Of a stretch of DNA of 64,000 nucleotides, positions 49,679 to 58,678 are shown one piece after another. Source of the DNA: Grimontia indica (GTDB lineage: Bacteria; Pseudomonadota; Gammaproteobacteria; Enterobacterales; Vibrionaceae). A program made the translations under genes and the position numbers. The first letter of the stretch is position 1, and each line of letters opens with the position of its first letter. Under the pieces are notes generated by a model, which was given only the letters and a program-made list of their open reading frames with translations, did not search any database and was not told the DNA's origin. Where the stretch lies: positions 62,001 to 126,000 of the forward strand of contig NZ_ANFM02000002.1 of NCBI RefSeq assembly GCF_000333895.2, given 5' to 3'.

Positions 49679-50963
49679 TTGCTCTCCCGCTATTAAAGTC
49701 AATCTTTACGCTTTCAGACAAAACTATTGCGATAGCAAACGTAAAAATATATGCCGAATAGCCTTGCATAATACTGTAAAATGGAAGCCAAAGGAACACA
49801 CCCAATAGGTAAGCCGAAGTAAAAATGACAAAATCATCACCTCCCTTACTAAATACTGCACGGATCGATATAATAGTAAAAAGACTTAGAATTATTAGTG
49901 TAAATAAAACTCCTGATTTGACTGACATATCAATAAATGTCATATGGAAATCAGTTCCTCCAAGTCTCTCACCATCAACACCGTAAGAAAGCCGTTGTTG
50001 TTCCGGTAATTGTTCCAAGTATTGAAAATAGTTTGAGGCGGAGCTATTCATTCCTCCTCCAAAAATCATAGTCGTTGGTTGGGTCTCGGTAAGATAAAGC
50101 AAATAGTTCATACCGCCTTTCCACATATTGATTCTTGACGTATTAGAGTAATCTGTACTTATATTAGTAATTGATGAAAAACGGTTAGACACCTCTTTAT
50201 AAACCCCTCCACCGAAAAAACTAAATAATATAGTTAAGAAGAAGAAGATAATAGTAACATGAGGAACGAACCTTCGATGGAACCTTAAGATTAAGAAAGA
50301 AATTGATACTGTCCCAGCGAGCCACCCGCCCCTTGTACTCGATACTATCAAGCTTATTAAAAAAGTAAGAAGCATAAAAACAGCCAGAATCTTTAGTCTG
50401 TTGCTCAAACTATCTTTAAACAAATAGTGCAGACAGATACAGGAAGAAAAAATAACTGCATTTAAATGCCTATCCGAGGAGAGAAAACCACTTGTCCTAA
50501 CCATAACATTAAACTCTGCAACAGTAACAAAATTATATATACTATATAAAGCAGATGCAAAGCTAGAAATGACAAATAATATTATGGCCTTTTTCCTTAT
50601 ATCTGAAAAAGCAAGAAAAAAAGTAGCTATGGGAATTACGAGCAAATAGAGATTTTTATATAGGTACTCTTTTAAGTCTATAGAATTAGGATGAAAAAAA
50701 CTAGAAAATGCAAATGCAAAGTATATAAAAAGTGACAAATTAAAAATATTTTTAATATGACGACTTTTATGGATTTTCTTTATATTAAAAAGAAAAACAA
50801 AAACAGAAATAATGGCAAGCATCGATGCCGAGACATTCATCCCAGCCTTTGAAGTTGAGATAGACATAGCAAACAAAAAGAAAAAGCTTAGTGCTATTCT
50901 ATATAATAATGACTTGCCACCAAAAAAATCCAACCTATTTAAATTAGTAGAACTAGCCATCAA
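49659..50963 (-). CDS. waaL: O-antigen ligase family protein
   Basis: 434 aa, ten or more hydrophobic segments and a large periplasmic loop (about 240-340), the architecture of the Wzy_C/WaaL family. SSTRGGWLAG near residue 208 carries the conserved arginine of the ligase family. It would join undecaprenyl-linked O polysaccharide to the lipid A core at the periplasmic face. Strongly AT-rich and flanked on both sides by overlapping glycosyltransferase genes. A Wzy-type polymerase cannot be fully excluded, but location in a core locus favours ligase. Confidence 0.78.
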   Translation of the reverse strand: MMASSTNLNRLDFFGGKSLLYRIALSFFFLFAMSISTSKAGMNVSASMLAIISVFVFLFNIKKIHKSRHIKNIFNLSLFIYFAFAFSSFFHPNSIDLKEYLYKNLYLLVIPIATFFLAFSDIRKKAIILFVISSFASALYSIYNFVTVAEFNVMVRTSGFLSSDRHLNAVIFSSCICLHYLFKDSLSNRLKILAVFMLLTFLISLIVSSTRGGWLAGTVSISFLILRFHRRFVPHVTIIFFFLTILFSFFGGGVYKEVSNRFSSITNISTDYSNTSRINMWKGGMNYLLYLTETQPTTMIFGGGMNSSASNYFQYLEQLPEQQRLSYGVDGERLGGTDFHMTFIDMSVKSGVLFTLIILSLFTIISIRAVFSKGGDDFVIFTSAYLLGVFLWLPFYSIMQGYSAYIFTFAIAIVLSESVKIDFNSGRANEIQLV

Positions 50964-52008
50964 TCAGTTCCAACCATTTCTTAATATTACCATTAATGGA
51001 AAAGACATCGTTAAAACGAGTCATATTAGCTTCTAAGTTGACCCCTTTTCTTTCTTGATATGCAATTTCAATCATTTTGGACAAGTCATCAATATTTCTA
51101 TCTTCAGCTAAGTAGACACCATCAAAACCTAGCTTAATAAACTCCGAAAATACGGTGTTGTCATAAGTTATACAACTTAAGCCTTTTGAGATGGCTTCAA
51201 GCATAACATTTGGTAATCCTTCGCCATAACTTGGGAAAAGAAAAAAACTGTTGTCACTGTAGAAAGAGGATACATTCTTGCAGAAACCTTCAAATACAAC
51301 ATTAACACCGCCCTCCAAAGCTAGTCTCTCAATTTCTTTCTGGACAGATTTCTCTTCAATCGATCCGACATATGTAATAACTTTACTCTGAATAGGTATT
51401 TTAGCTTTCGACAAAGCCTTGATAGCATCTATCACACCTTTCCCATTTTCCACTCTACCAATATGAAGAAAAGTAAGTGATGAATTTCTATTAAAACCAA
51501 TATCATTAGTATCCAAAGAATTATATATAGTATGAACCTGACCTTCGCTTGCAGGTAAAATATCTAGAATATTTCTCGACAAATGCTCACTTATTCCCAC
51601 ATAGTCAGAGACACAGCTATAGAATATACGATGGATCGGATCTTTCTTAGATGAAGATTTAGTTGTACCATGCCGTACAATAACTCGACAATTAGTCCCC
51701 ATCACGGAAAAATAGATAGATTTTATTTCTGAAGCTCCGAAGAATATCAACGTATTAATATCTATTTCTTTAATCGCTTTTCTTAAACCAAAGATTAAAG
51801 GAATACTCAACTTTGCCTTGAAGTCAATGCTTATTAGCGGAATATCTTGCTCTTTTGCTATTTGTTCGAGAAATGTATTTTTCCTACAGATCAGTACAGC
51901 ATCTACGCCATAGCTTAAAAACAGATTAGTTTGCTTAAGTGCGTCTAGCTCCATGCCTCCTCGAAAATGAGATAAACACAAAACTGCGGTCTTCGAGGTA
52001 ACACTCAT
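50953..52008 (-). CDS. glycosyltransferase family 4
   Basis: 351 aa GT-B enzyme. C-terminal donor-binding block FPSYGEGLPNVMLEAISKG near residue 252 with the EX7E arrangement, and FLHIGRVENGKGVIDAI near 180. The N-terminus (VLCLSHFRGGMELDALKQ) fits the acceptor domain. Sugar and linkage are unknown. Its stop overlaps the ligase start by 11 nt, so the three minus-strand genes 52008 to 48647 form one tight operon. AT-rich. Confidence 0.85.
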   Translation of the reverse strand: MSVTSKTAVLCLSHFRGGMELDALKQTNLFLSYGVDAVLICRKNTFLEQIAKEQDIPLISIDFKAKLSIPLIFGLRKAIKEIDINTLIFFGASEIKSIYFSVMGTNCRVIVRHGTTKSSSKKDPIHRIFYSCVSDYVGISEHLSRNILDILPASEGQVHTIYNSLDTNDIGFNRNSSLTFLHIGRVENGKGVIDAIKALSKAKIPIQSKVITYVGSIEEKSVQKEIERLALEGGVNVVFEGFCKNVSSFYSDNSFFLFPSYGEGLPNVMLEAISKGLSCITYDNTVFSEFIKLGFDGVYLAEDRNIDDLSKMIEIAYQERKGVNLEANMTRFNDVFSINGNIKKWLELIDG

Positions 52009-52199
52009 AAATTCGCCTTCTGAGGAGTATCTACACTACCTGGATTGGTTGTCCTACTCTTATACCGATTATAAGGATCCCGACATTGCATCTCAATTCT
52101 TTAAAGCCTCACAAGCCCTATTTTGTCACTATGAAGCTCAGCTCATTATAAGTACAATAACCTCTTAAGAGACCTAAAGGTACGGGTTTAATCGCCGTT

Positions 52200-53252
52200 A
52201 TGCATTCATCACAACACGCTTCAAGATGGTTAATCATAGGCCCTTCATGGGTCGGTGACATGGTGATGTCACAAAGCTTGTACAAAACAATCAAAGCAAA
52301 GTTCTCCAATGCGCGAATTCATGTATTGGCTCCAGCTTGGTGCAGACCTATTCTCGAGCGAATGCCGGAGGTGGATAGAGCGATAGAAATGCCCATAGGT
52401 CATGGCGAGTTTAACCTTGCTGGACGTTGGAGACTTGGTCGATCACTAAAACGGGAAAGCTACACCCATTCTATTGTTTTACCTAACTCAGCAAAATCTG
52501 CGCTGATACCATTGTTCGCTGATATCCCTGTTAGAACTGGCTGGAAAGGAGAGATGCGATATGGCCTCCTAAATGATCTTAGGCCTAGCCGTAACATTTT
52601 TCAGTATATGGTCGAACGCTACGTTGCGCTTGCATACACACATCAAGACATGGTCGAACAAGTGCAATTGAAGGATATCCCAAAGCCGTCTCTTCTTATC
52701 GATGAAGACAATAAAATCAATTGCTTAAAAAAATTCAGTATCAATAATAGCAAAGATATTATTGGAATTTGCCCCGGAGCTGAGTTTGGGCCAGCAAAAA
52801 GGTGGCCAGAAAAGCATTACGCAAAAGTCGCGGAGTGGCTTCTGGAAGAAGGCAAACAAATTTGTTTCTTTGGTGGTCCAAAAGATAAAGATGTCACTCG
52901 TAAAATCATTCATCTAATTCCCAAGCACCTGCAGAAAAATTGCTTTGATTTAGCAGGTAAGACCTCCTTGAACGATGCTGTTGATGTGCTAGCAGCTTGT
53001 AACGTTGTGTTCTCAAATGATTCAGGCCTGATGCACGTCGCCGCTTCAGTTAACACCAGAATAGTGGCTATATTTGGATCAAGCTCACCCGAGTATACTC
53101 CCCCTTTGTCAACACGAGTTGCAATTGTGAGTAACGACATTGACTGTAGACCATGCTTCAAAAGACAATGTCCCCTTGAACATTTGAAATGCCTGGATGA
53201 GTTATCCCCTAGTACAGTATTTTCGGCTTATAAACGGATAAAGCAGTCTTAG
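52200..53252 (+). CDS. waaF: ADP-heptose:LPS heptosyltransferase II
   Basis: 350 aa GT9 enzyme adding heptose II to heptose I of the inner core. The N-terminus WLIIGPSWVGDMVMSQSLYK and APAWCRPILERMPEVD, then CPGAEFGPAKRWPEKHYA near 195 and NDSGLMHVAASVNTR near 276, match WaaF closely. It is divergent from the GT4 operon with a 191-nt gap. Some AT-rich codon drift near the C-terminus. The ribosome site before the chosen ATG is weak, so the first ~8 residues could be off. Confidence 0.95.
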   Translation: MHSSQHASRWLIIGPSWVGDMVMSQSLYKTIKAKFSNARIHVLAPAWCRPILERMPEVDRAIEMPIGHGEFNLAGRWRLGRSLKRESYTHSIVLPNSAKSALIPLFADIPVRTGWKGEMRYGLLNDLRPSRNIFQYMVERYVALAYTHQDMVEQVQLKDIPKPSLLIDEDNKINCLKKFSINNSKDIIGICPGAEFGPAKRWPEKHYAKVAEWLLEEGKQICFFGGPKDKDVTRKIIHLIPKHLQKNCFDLAGKTSLNDAVDVLAACNVVFSNDSGLMHVAASVNTRIVAIFGSSSPEYTPPLSTRVAIVSNDIDCRPCFKRQCPLEHLKCLDELSPSTVFSAYKRIKQS

Positions 53253-53438
53253 TTTTTTTTAAGAGCATAACCATGATTTGCATTCGCACTTCAAAGCTTT
53301 GCAGGGAAAATGCTGTGGTTTTGCTCCCTCATATGAGAGACTTTATCGATAGAAACTTTAACAAAACGGTGAGGAAGTCGCATCCATAAACTGCGATCAT
53401 TTATCACCGTGACAACTCAGGTGAAAATAACCCTAGCT

Positions 53439-53834
53439 ATGAAAAAGTTAATTGTCGATTTGGATAATACGATCACCCTTGGCGATACAAATGACTATGA
53501 AAAAGTATCCCCCAACACTCCTGTCATAGAACAGTTAAGAGAATACAGAAATCAGGGTTTCCAAATTGTAATCAACACTGCACGCAATATGAGAACATTT
53601 AGCGGTAATGTTGGTAAGATCAACATCCATACCTTACCTATAATTACTCAATGGCTAGATGAGCATGATGTTCCATATGATGAAGTACTTGTTGGTAAGC
53701 CATGGTGTGGAAAAGAAGGTTTTTATATTGACGATCGTTCTGTTCGCCCTAGCGAGTTCGCAAAAATGACATTTGATGAAATTACGGCGCTATTAGAAAA
53801 GGAAAAATTGGAGATACAGAACTTATGTTCCTAA
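53439..53834 (+). CDS. EcbF/BcbF-type HAD phosphatase (capsule/LPS biosynthesis)
   Basis: 131 aa compact HAD enzyme. Nucleophile and acid Asp7/Asp9 in VDLDNTIT, motif 2 INTARNMRT, and KPWCGKEGFYIDDRSVRPSEF near residue 88. It closely resembles the EcbF-BcbF phosphatases of Pasteurella and E. coli capsule loci, whose substrate is unknown. The ATG was chosen by homology (MKKLIVDLDNT). It overlaps the next gene by 10 nt, so it forms one operon with the two nucleotidyltransferase-related genes. Confidence 0.82.
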   Translation: MKKLIVDLDNTITLGDTNDYEKVSPNTPVIEQLREYRNQGFQIVINTARNMRTFSGNVGKINIHTLPIITQWLDEHDVPYDEVLVGKPWCGKEGFYIDDRSVRPSEFAKMTFDEITALLEKEKLEIQNLCS

Positions 53835-55405
53835 TTGCATCAGCTGCATTCTGCGGAGCAGAACTACAATCCGAATTCGGAGCTCTTCCTCCTTCATTTT
53901 TGCCATTGGGTAATAGGCGGTTATTCCAACACCAGATCTCTCGTATTGCACCCAGTGAGAAAATTTTTCTAACGCTACCTGAGACATTTTCACTTGATGA
54001 GTACGACCAAGATTGGTTGAAAATTAACAAAGTCACAACCATATTTCTCCCAGAACAACTAGGCCTCGGTGAATCAATTGTCGCCGCTCTCAATCTCATT
54101 GATTTTGATGAAAATGAAGGCCTGACTTTATTATATGGTGATACGCTTCTACTCGACTATCCAAAGGATATAAATTGTATCGCCGTAAGCCAAGTAAAGG
54201 ACAATTACCAGTGGGCCTATTTAAGCTCTGATGGCGATGTCTGGTTAAAAGAGAATTCTAATTTAGAGCCGGAAAACACTCACTCTGTAGTAAATGGCTT
54301 TTTTAATTTTGAGCATCCAAGCAGTCTGGTTAAGTCTCTTATTCATAAGCGATGGAACTTCTTAGATGGTATAAATCACTATCATGGAAAACATCCGATG
54401 AAGTCAGTTCATGTTGATGACTGGCTTGATTTTGGTCATATACACACTTACTTCCACTCCAAAGCAGCTTTTACTACTCAACGAAGCTTTAATGAGCTAG
54501 AAATATCAGCTGATAGTGTAAAAAAGACCAGTGAAAATAATAATAAGATAATGGCCGAAGCCTTATGGTTTGAAGGGATCCCCAGTAGACTTCGTAAATA
54601 TCTACCTCAACTTCTAAACTTTGATTCCGATGAGAGGAAAGTAAGTTACGAATTAGAATACCTCCATCATACGGCGCTCAACGAACTCTACGTTTTTAGC
54701 CGTCTTCCTGTTATGACATGGAAGCGGATCTTAACTGGTTGTTTTAACTTTATTGATGCATGTTTAGAGTATAAAAAAGTAAGCACATCTGACCGAGATC
54801 TAGAAAGACTTTTTATTGAGAAAACAGAAGAAAGGTTAGAATTATTCTGTAATTCAAAAAATATAAGTAGGGATAAAGTTTGGTCCTACAATTCATGTAA
54901 AAAGCATTCAGTAAATAGTTTAATCTCACTTGCGAATAAATTTTTACCAAGCGACAAAGGTATGTGTACAGTTGTCCATGGTGACTTTTGTTTTAGTAAT
55001 ATTCTTTTCGACTTTAGAACGTCCAACATTAAGACGGTGGATCCAAGAGGATTAACATCCGATGGTGAATTTTCTATTTACGGAGATATTCGCTATGATT
55101 TAGCAAAGCTTAGCCATTCTATTATTGGTGGTTATGATTGGATCATCGCAGGTTATTATAAAATTTCACATGACGAAAATAGTATTAATTTTGAGTTACC
55201 TTCTTCCAATCAACTACTAGAAGTTCAGAAAATTTTCATAGATAACATTGAAAGAAAGTACTCTGTCTGCTATCGGGAGTTATTAGCAATGCAGTTACAT
55301 CTTTTTCTATCAATGCTTCCGTTACATAGCGATGATGAAAATAGACAAATGGCATTATTTTCTAATGCTTTTAGAATTGCAGACTTACTGGAGGAGTCAT
55401 TGTAA
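53825..55405 (+). CDS. nucleotidyltransferase-like / aminoglycoside phosphotransferase-like kinase fusion
   Basis: 526 aa. The N-terminal ~230 residues resemble NTP-transferases (LGLGESIVAALN, LYGDTLLLDYP) but the usual Gly-rich entry signature is degenerate (IASAAFCGAEL, FLPLGNRRLF). The C-terminal ~260 residues have the choline/aminoglycoside kinase catalytic loop HGDFCFSN (His385, Asp387, Asn392) and a DPRG motif at 406. It may phosphorylate a small alcohol or sugar and take part in its activation. It overlaps the phosphatase gene by 10 nt and the next gene by one base (TAATG). AT-rich. Confidence 0.75.
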   Translation: MFLIASAAFCGAELQSEFGALPPSFLPLGNRRLFQHQISRIAPSEKIFLTLPETFSLDEYDQDWLKINKVTTIFLPEQLGLGESIVAALNLIDFDENEGLTLLYGDTLLLDYPKDINCIAVSQVKDNYQWAYLSSDGDVWLKENSNLEPENTHSVVNGFFNFEHPSSLVKSLIHKRWNFLDGINHYHGKHPMKSVHVDDWLDFGHIHTYFHSKAAFTTQRSFNELEISADSVKKTSENNNKIMAEALWFEGIPSRLRKYLPQLLNFDSDERKVSYELEYLHHTALNELYVFSRLPVMTWKRILTGCFNFIDACLEYKKVSTSDRDLERLFIEKTEERLELFCNSKNISRDKVWSYNSCKKHSVNSLISLANKFLPSDKGMCTVVHGDFCFSNILFDFRTSNIKTVDPRGLTSDGEFSIYGDIRYDLAKLSHSIIGGYDWIIAGYYKISHDENSINFELPSSNQLLEVQKIFIDNIERKYSVCYRELLAMQLHLFLSMLPLHSDDENRQMALFSNAFRIADLLEESL

Positions 55406-56127
55406 TGATTATTATACCAATGGCAGGATTAAGCTCACGATTTTTTAAAGCGGGTTACAAAGAGCCTAAATATATGCTCGAAGCGAAAGGCATTACTGTA
55501 TTCGAACATGCCGTAAAAAGTTTCGAACGCTATTTCAAGTCAGAGCCATTTCTCTTTATTGTTAGAGATGTTTTTGACACACCTAAGTTTGTCTTAGAGA
55601 AGGCGAAGTCTTTGGGTATCAAAACATGTCATGTGGTTGCACTGGAAGGCGAGACTCGCGGACAAGCAGAAACCGTTTTTCAGGGGTTGAAGGGCTGCAG
55701 AGATGAAGCAGAGCCTATCACTATTTTTAACATAGATACCTTCCGCCCAGGGTTCGAATTCCCTGCTGCTTTACTACCAAGTAAAGACAGTTATCTTGAG
55801 GTATTTCGAGGAAGCGGTGACAACTGGTCTTTCGTACTTCCGAAAAGTAACACTTCAACGGAAGTTACCGAAACAGCAGAAAAGCGCCCAATTTCAGATC
55901 TTTGTTGTACAGGTCTCTACCACTTTGCATCAACAGCAGATTTTCTTGAAGCGTATAACTTCTACTTAGAAAGAGAAGAGCTTTGGGAAAAAGGTGAGCT
56001 GTATGTCGCCCCGCTATACAATCATCTCATTCAGCAGGACAAGTCAGTCCACTATCACCTCATTCCTAGAGAGGACGTCATTTTCTGTGGCGTGCCCGAT
56101 GAGTATGAAGCGTTTAAAAAAAATTAA
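55405..56127 (+). CDS. sugar-phosphate-type nucleotidyltransferase (capsule/LPS)
   Basis: 240 aa. Canonical nucleotidyltransferase signature at the N-terminus: IIPMAGLSSRFFKAGYKEPK (Gly-x-Ser-x-Arg and Pro-Lys), with FNIDTFRPG as the metal-binding Asp region and GLYHFAS for the product site. Expected to make an NDP- or CDP-activated precursor, substrate unknown. Last gene of the three-gene cassette; its stop codon overlaps that of the convergent wavE-like gene. Confidence 0.8.
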   Translation: MIIIPMAGLSSRFFKAGYKEPKYMLEAKGITVFEHAVKSFERYFKSEPFLFIVRDVFDTPKFVLEKAKSLGIKTCHVVALEGETRGQAETVFQGLKGCRDEAEPITIFNIDTFRPGFEFPAALLPSKDSYLEVFRGSGDNWSFVLPKSNTSTEVTETAEKRPISDLCCTGLYHFASTADFLEAYNFYLEREELWEKGELYVAPLYNHLIQQDKSVHYHLIPREDVIFCGVPDEYEAFKKN

Positions 56128-57068
56128 CGCTTAAGGGTTTGATAAAAAAAGCGGTATGTATTTTCGACGGTGTTCCGAAAAAACCTTACCGCTTTTTTTA
56201 CATTAAGCGGCTGAGGTTCAATGCCTGCCAGCTCTTTCCAGTCGGCAAAATCGTATTCGAACACCAGATTTCCGCGATTATAAAAACGCTCCGTTGTATC
56301 GAGTCCAATTTCTTCCGGTTTTGCCACAATCAGGTTTGCCGCAATGCAACGCCCCCAAAAATCACTTCCCAATCCCGCATCATCATTCACCCGGGTATTA
56401 ATTTTCAAATCTAAACTCTTAAGCTCAGAAATCCATTTCAAGCATAAAAATTGCTCTGTCGCTGGAGGGCGACTTTTATAGCCTGGCACAGGGTAAAAGT
56501 ACTGGTCATCCAGCAGCTTGTCTGACCATATTTTTAGCAGATCGGAAGTAAGGCCAAAGTCGAACAAATCACTCTTGCAGAAGTAATTAGGTGCACCGCG
56601 ATGATGGGAGATGAAAAAGGCACTGCTTGTCAAAACACGAGATTCAAACAAAGCATCTTCAGCCCTTCTATTAGTATTGTGGTATTGCTCAAAAAGCGTC
56701 ACAGACTGCCGTCCAGAAAGAAGGTTATCGCTACGCAGTTTCACCGCATAGCGAGTTTTCACGGCTTTCAAGCCTTGGTGGGTACTGTACAACTGTCTAT
56801 TGTTGTTGAGGCGTTGTTCCACATCGTTATTGAAAACAGTGTTTTGCCCAGGATCGTCAAGTTCAAGCAACACATCGTAATCGAGGTTATCAAGCTTTTG
56901 ATTTTTCCAAGTCGATAAAACAATCGTCGCACCTGGAAAATAACGTCTTACACTCTCCAAGCATCGCTGGGTTATCCCCGGGATCTGAGAACGGATATCA
57001 CTGCCTTGAACTGGGCCTTGGACAACAAAGGTAATGTCTTCATCTTGGATCTTAGTGCTCATTAGCAT
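56124..57068 (-). CDS. wavE: WavE-family LPS synthesis glycosyltransferase
   Basis: 314 aa. FVVQGPVQ near residue 14, STWKNQ near 53, and KTRYAVKLRSDNLLS near 105 identify the WavE family of vibrio core loci. It acts in outer-core assembly; sugar specificity is unknown. The last ~25 codons overlap a hairpin that can serve as terminator in both directions. Two N-terminal ATGs (57068, 57062) are equally possible; the first has GAG at a fitting distance. Confidence 0.85.
   Translation of the reverse strand: MLMSTKIQDEDITFVVQGPVQGSDIRSQIPGITQRCLESVRRYFPGATIVLSTWKNQKLDNLDYDVLLELDDPGQNTVFNNDVEQRLNNNRQLYSTHQGLKAVKTRYAVKLRSDNLLSGRQSVTLFEQYHNTNRRAEDALFESRVLTSSAFFISHHRGAPNYFCKSDLFDFGLTSDLLKIWSDKLLDDQYFYPVPGYKSRPPATEQFLCLKWISELKSLDLKINTRVNDDAGLGSDFWGRCIAANLIVAKPEEIGLDTTERFYNRGNLVFEYDFADWKELAGIEPQPLNVKKAVRFFRNTVENTYRFFYQTLKR
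56144..56199. terminator. bidirectional terminator inside the 3' end of the wavE-like gene
   Basis: 13-bp arms AAAAAAAGCGGTA and TACCGCTTTTTTT separated by 30 nt, with T-runs on both strands. It lies 16 nt past the plus-strand nucleotidyltransferase stop and within wavE coding sequence. Confidence 0.6.
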
Positions 57069-57234
57069 TCATCAGCTCAACAACCAAATAGGCACAGTAT
57101 TGAATATCGTTCCACCGAATACAATATCGTGATGACAGGGATAGCAATCACTGGAAATAAGAACCTGTTCCAATCACGCAATATTGGTAACTTTTCATAA
57201 CCTCCTTTCCTTGAGAGCATCTACTGGAGCTAAA

Positions 57235-57490
57235 ATGGACCAACCCAATATCTCAATTATTTGCCCGCGCTATAACGAACAGGAAGTGCCATAAACCTTT
57301 CACAAGCAAATCACTGAAATACTATAGCCAACCAGTTTTACCTATGAGTTGGTATTTGTAAATGATGGCAGTAAAGACAACACACTAGCCGTACTCAAAG
57401 ATATGGCTCCCTTGGATAAGCGCGTTAAATTGCTAAACCTTTCCAGAAACTTTGGAAAGGAAGCTGCGCTCACTGCTGTCCACTTACCCT
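57235..57490 (+). pseudogene. truncated family 2 glycosyltransferase (GtrB-like)
   Basis: Starts MDQPNISIICPRYNEQEVP behind a GGAGC site, then has two in-frame stops (57292 and 57325). It continues YELVFVNDGSKDNTLAVL and LSRNFGKEAALTA, the typical N-terminal half of bactoprenol glucosyltransferases (GtrB/DPM-like). Homology stops at about 57480, where IS3-derived sequence follows. Only about 80 of an expected ~310 codons remain, so it is dead. Confidence 0.82.
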
Positions 57491-57527
57491 TTAACGAGGC
57501 AACACACCGCTAGAGGTTTCCAGTTTC

Positions 57528-58290
57528 CTACTGGTATTCGGCCATAGGGATATTTCCTAGCCTCTTTTGAGTACGATGTTCGTTATAATGACACATCCAT
57601 ACCCATGCCATGTCTTGTACTTGTTCAAGTGAGCCAAAAATAAGCATCCATAAACTTGTGACGGAGTGAACCATTGAAGCGCTCCACAAATCCATTTTGC
57701 TGAGGTTTTCCTGGCTGAATGTATCTTCGCTCTGAAAGGAGCTCTGGCCCGCTATCGACGCGAAGTTGATTCGGTAAACCGCGCTCGTTCTTTAGCTGCT
57801 CCAGTACTCTAACAACTCGACCTGCGGGCAAGCTGGTATCGTTCTCAATAGCCAGCCACTCACGTGTCCTTTAATCCAGAAGGTTGAGAGTGCGAAAAAG
57901 CTTCCCTCAATACAGAGAGCAATGCATGAAATTCAATGCCCAACGGCTGTTGGGCTCATCAACAACATAAAGTGGTATCGCTATTAGTGCGGGCAATACA
58001 CGCTTTTGACGGTGTTTTAGGTTAAGACCCATGCGACAGTAAACACGGTACACGCGTTTATGATTGAACCGCTTGTGCTTTCGCTCTATTAGCCAAAAAC
58101 ATTTCCAAAATCCGGCATTGGGCGCTTTTTCCAATACCGCATTAATTGCATCAGTAACTTCAACATCGTGAACACGCCAGTACTTCGGGGTGCGATAGTA
58201 ACTCGCTCGTCACAATAGCGTAAGTTGGCAAGCCTTCAAAACACTGAGGCCTGCAGTAGCCAATGTGCGTGCACAATCTCCCTTCTCACG
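57528..58290 (-). pseudogene. IS3-family transposase orfB, degenerate
   Basis: Recognisable blocks in order: NAGFWKCFW with NHKRVYRVYCRMGLNLK, then WALNFMHC, then VDSGPE, then QPGKPQQNGFVERFNGSL, and a terminal WMCHYNEHRTQKRLG with EYQ stop. Several in-frame stops interrupt it (for instance after HCSLY, and after MDAYFWLT). The first catalytic Asp of the DDE triad is replaced by Asn (WSMDFM to WALNFM), so the protein would be inactive even if read. Confidence 0.82.
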
Positions 58291-58292
58291 CA

Positions 58293-58560
58293 CTACCAGC
58301 CCTTTTTTGCGCACAACTCCTTCATGGCATGGTTTTCGAGACTGACATCGGCAAACATTTTCTTCAGCTTGGCATTCTCTGCTTTAAGCTCTTTAGTGCA
58401 CTTGAACTCTGAAGCAGCCAAGACCATATTTGCCTTTCCAGTTGTAATAGGTCGCATTGCTGATGCCATGCCAGCGGCAAATATTATCCACTTTCACGCC
58501 TGCATCAGCCTCTTTGAGGATGGAGACGGTCTGAGATTCGGTGAAGCGTGATTTTTTCAT
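58293..58560 (-). pseudogene. IS3-family transposase orfA, frameshifted
   Basis: Begins MKKSRFTESQTVSILKEADA with ATYYNWKGKYG, then a one-base shift near 58430 moves the rest to another frame, where KELKAENAKLKKMFADVS and AMKELCAKKGW follow to a stop at 58293. The helix-turn-helix half and the coiled-coil half are thus separated. Confidence 0.82.
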
Positions 58561-58678
58561 GGTGTTCTTGCTTTTATGTGGCAGAAAACTCCAGTTTAGA
58601 CAGACTGTCTCAACATAAGGGGAGTAAACAATCGCGTTAATTCCGATCCTGGTTGCAGCAAAGCAATGGCGCGTTGAA

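Larger units (their letters stand above)
57500..58615 (-). mobile_element. decayed IS3-family insertion sequence
   Basis: Minus-strand order orfA then orfB with IS3-type proteins, both broken. The orfA-side end reads TGTTGAGACAGTCTGTCTAA inward from 58615, a TG-starting terminus. The other end is less sharp, near 57500. No matching perfect inverted repeat or target duplication was found, so the left boundary is approximate. The element sits in the middle of the LPS locus beside a truncated glycosyltransferase. Confidence 0.8.
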
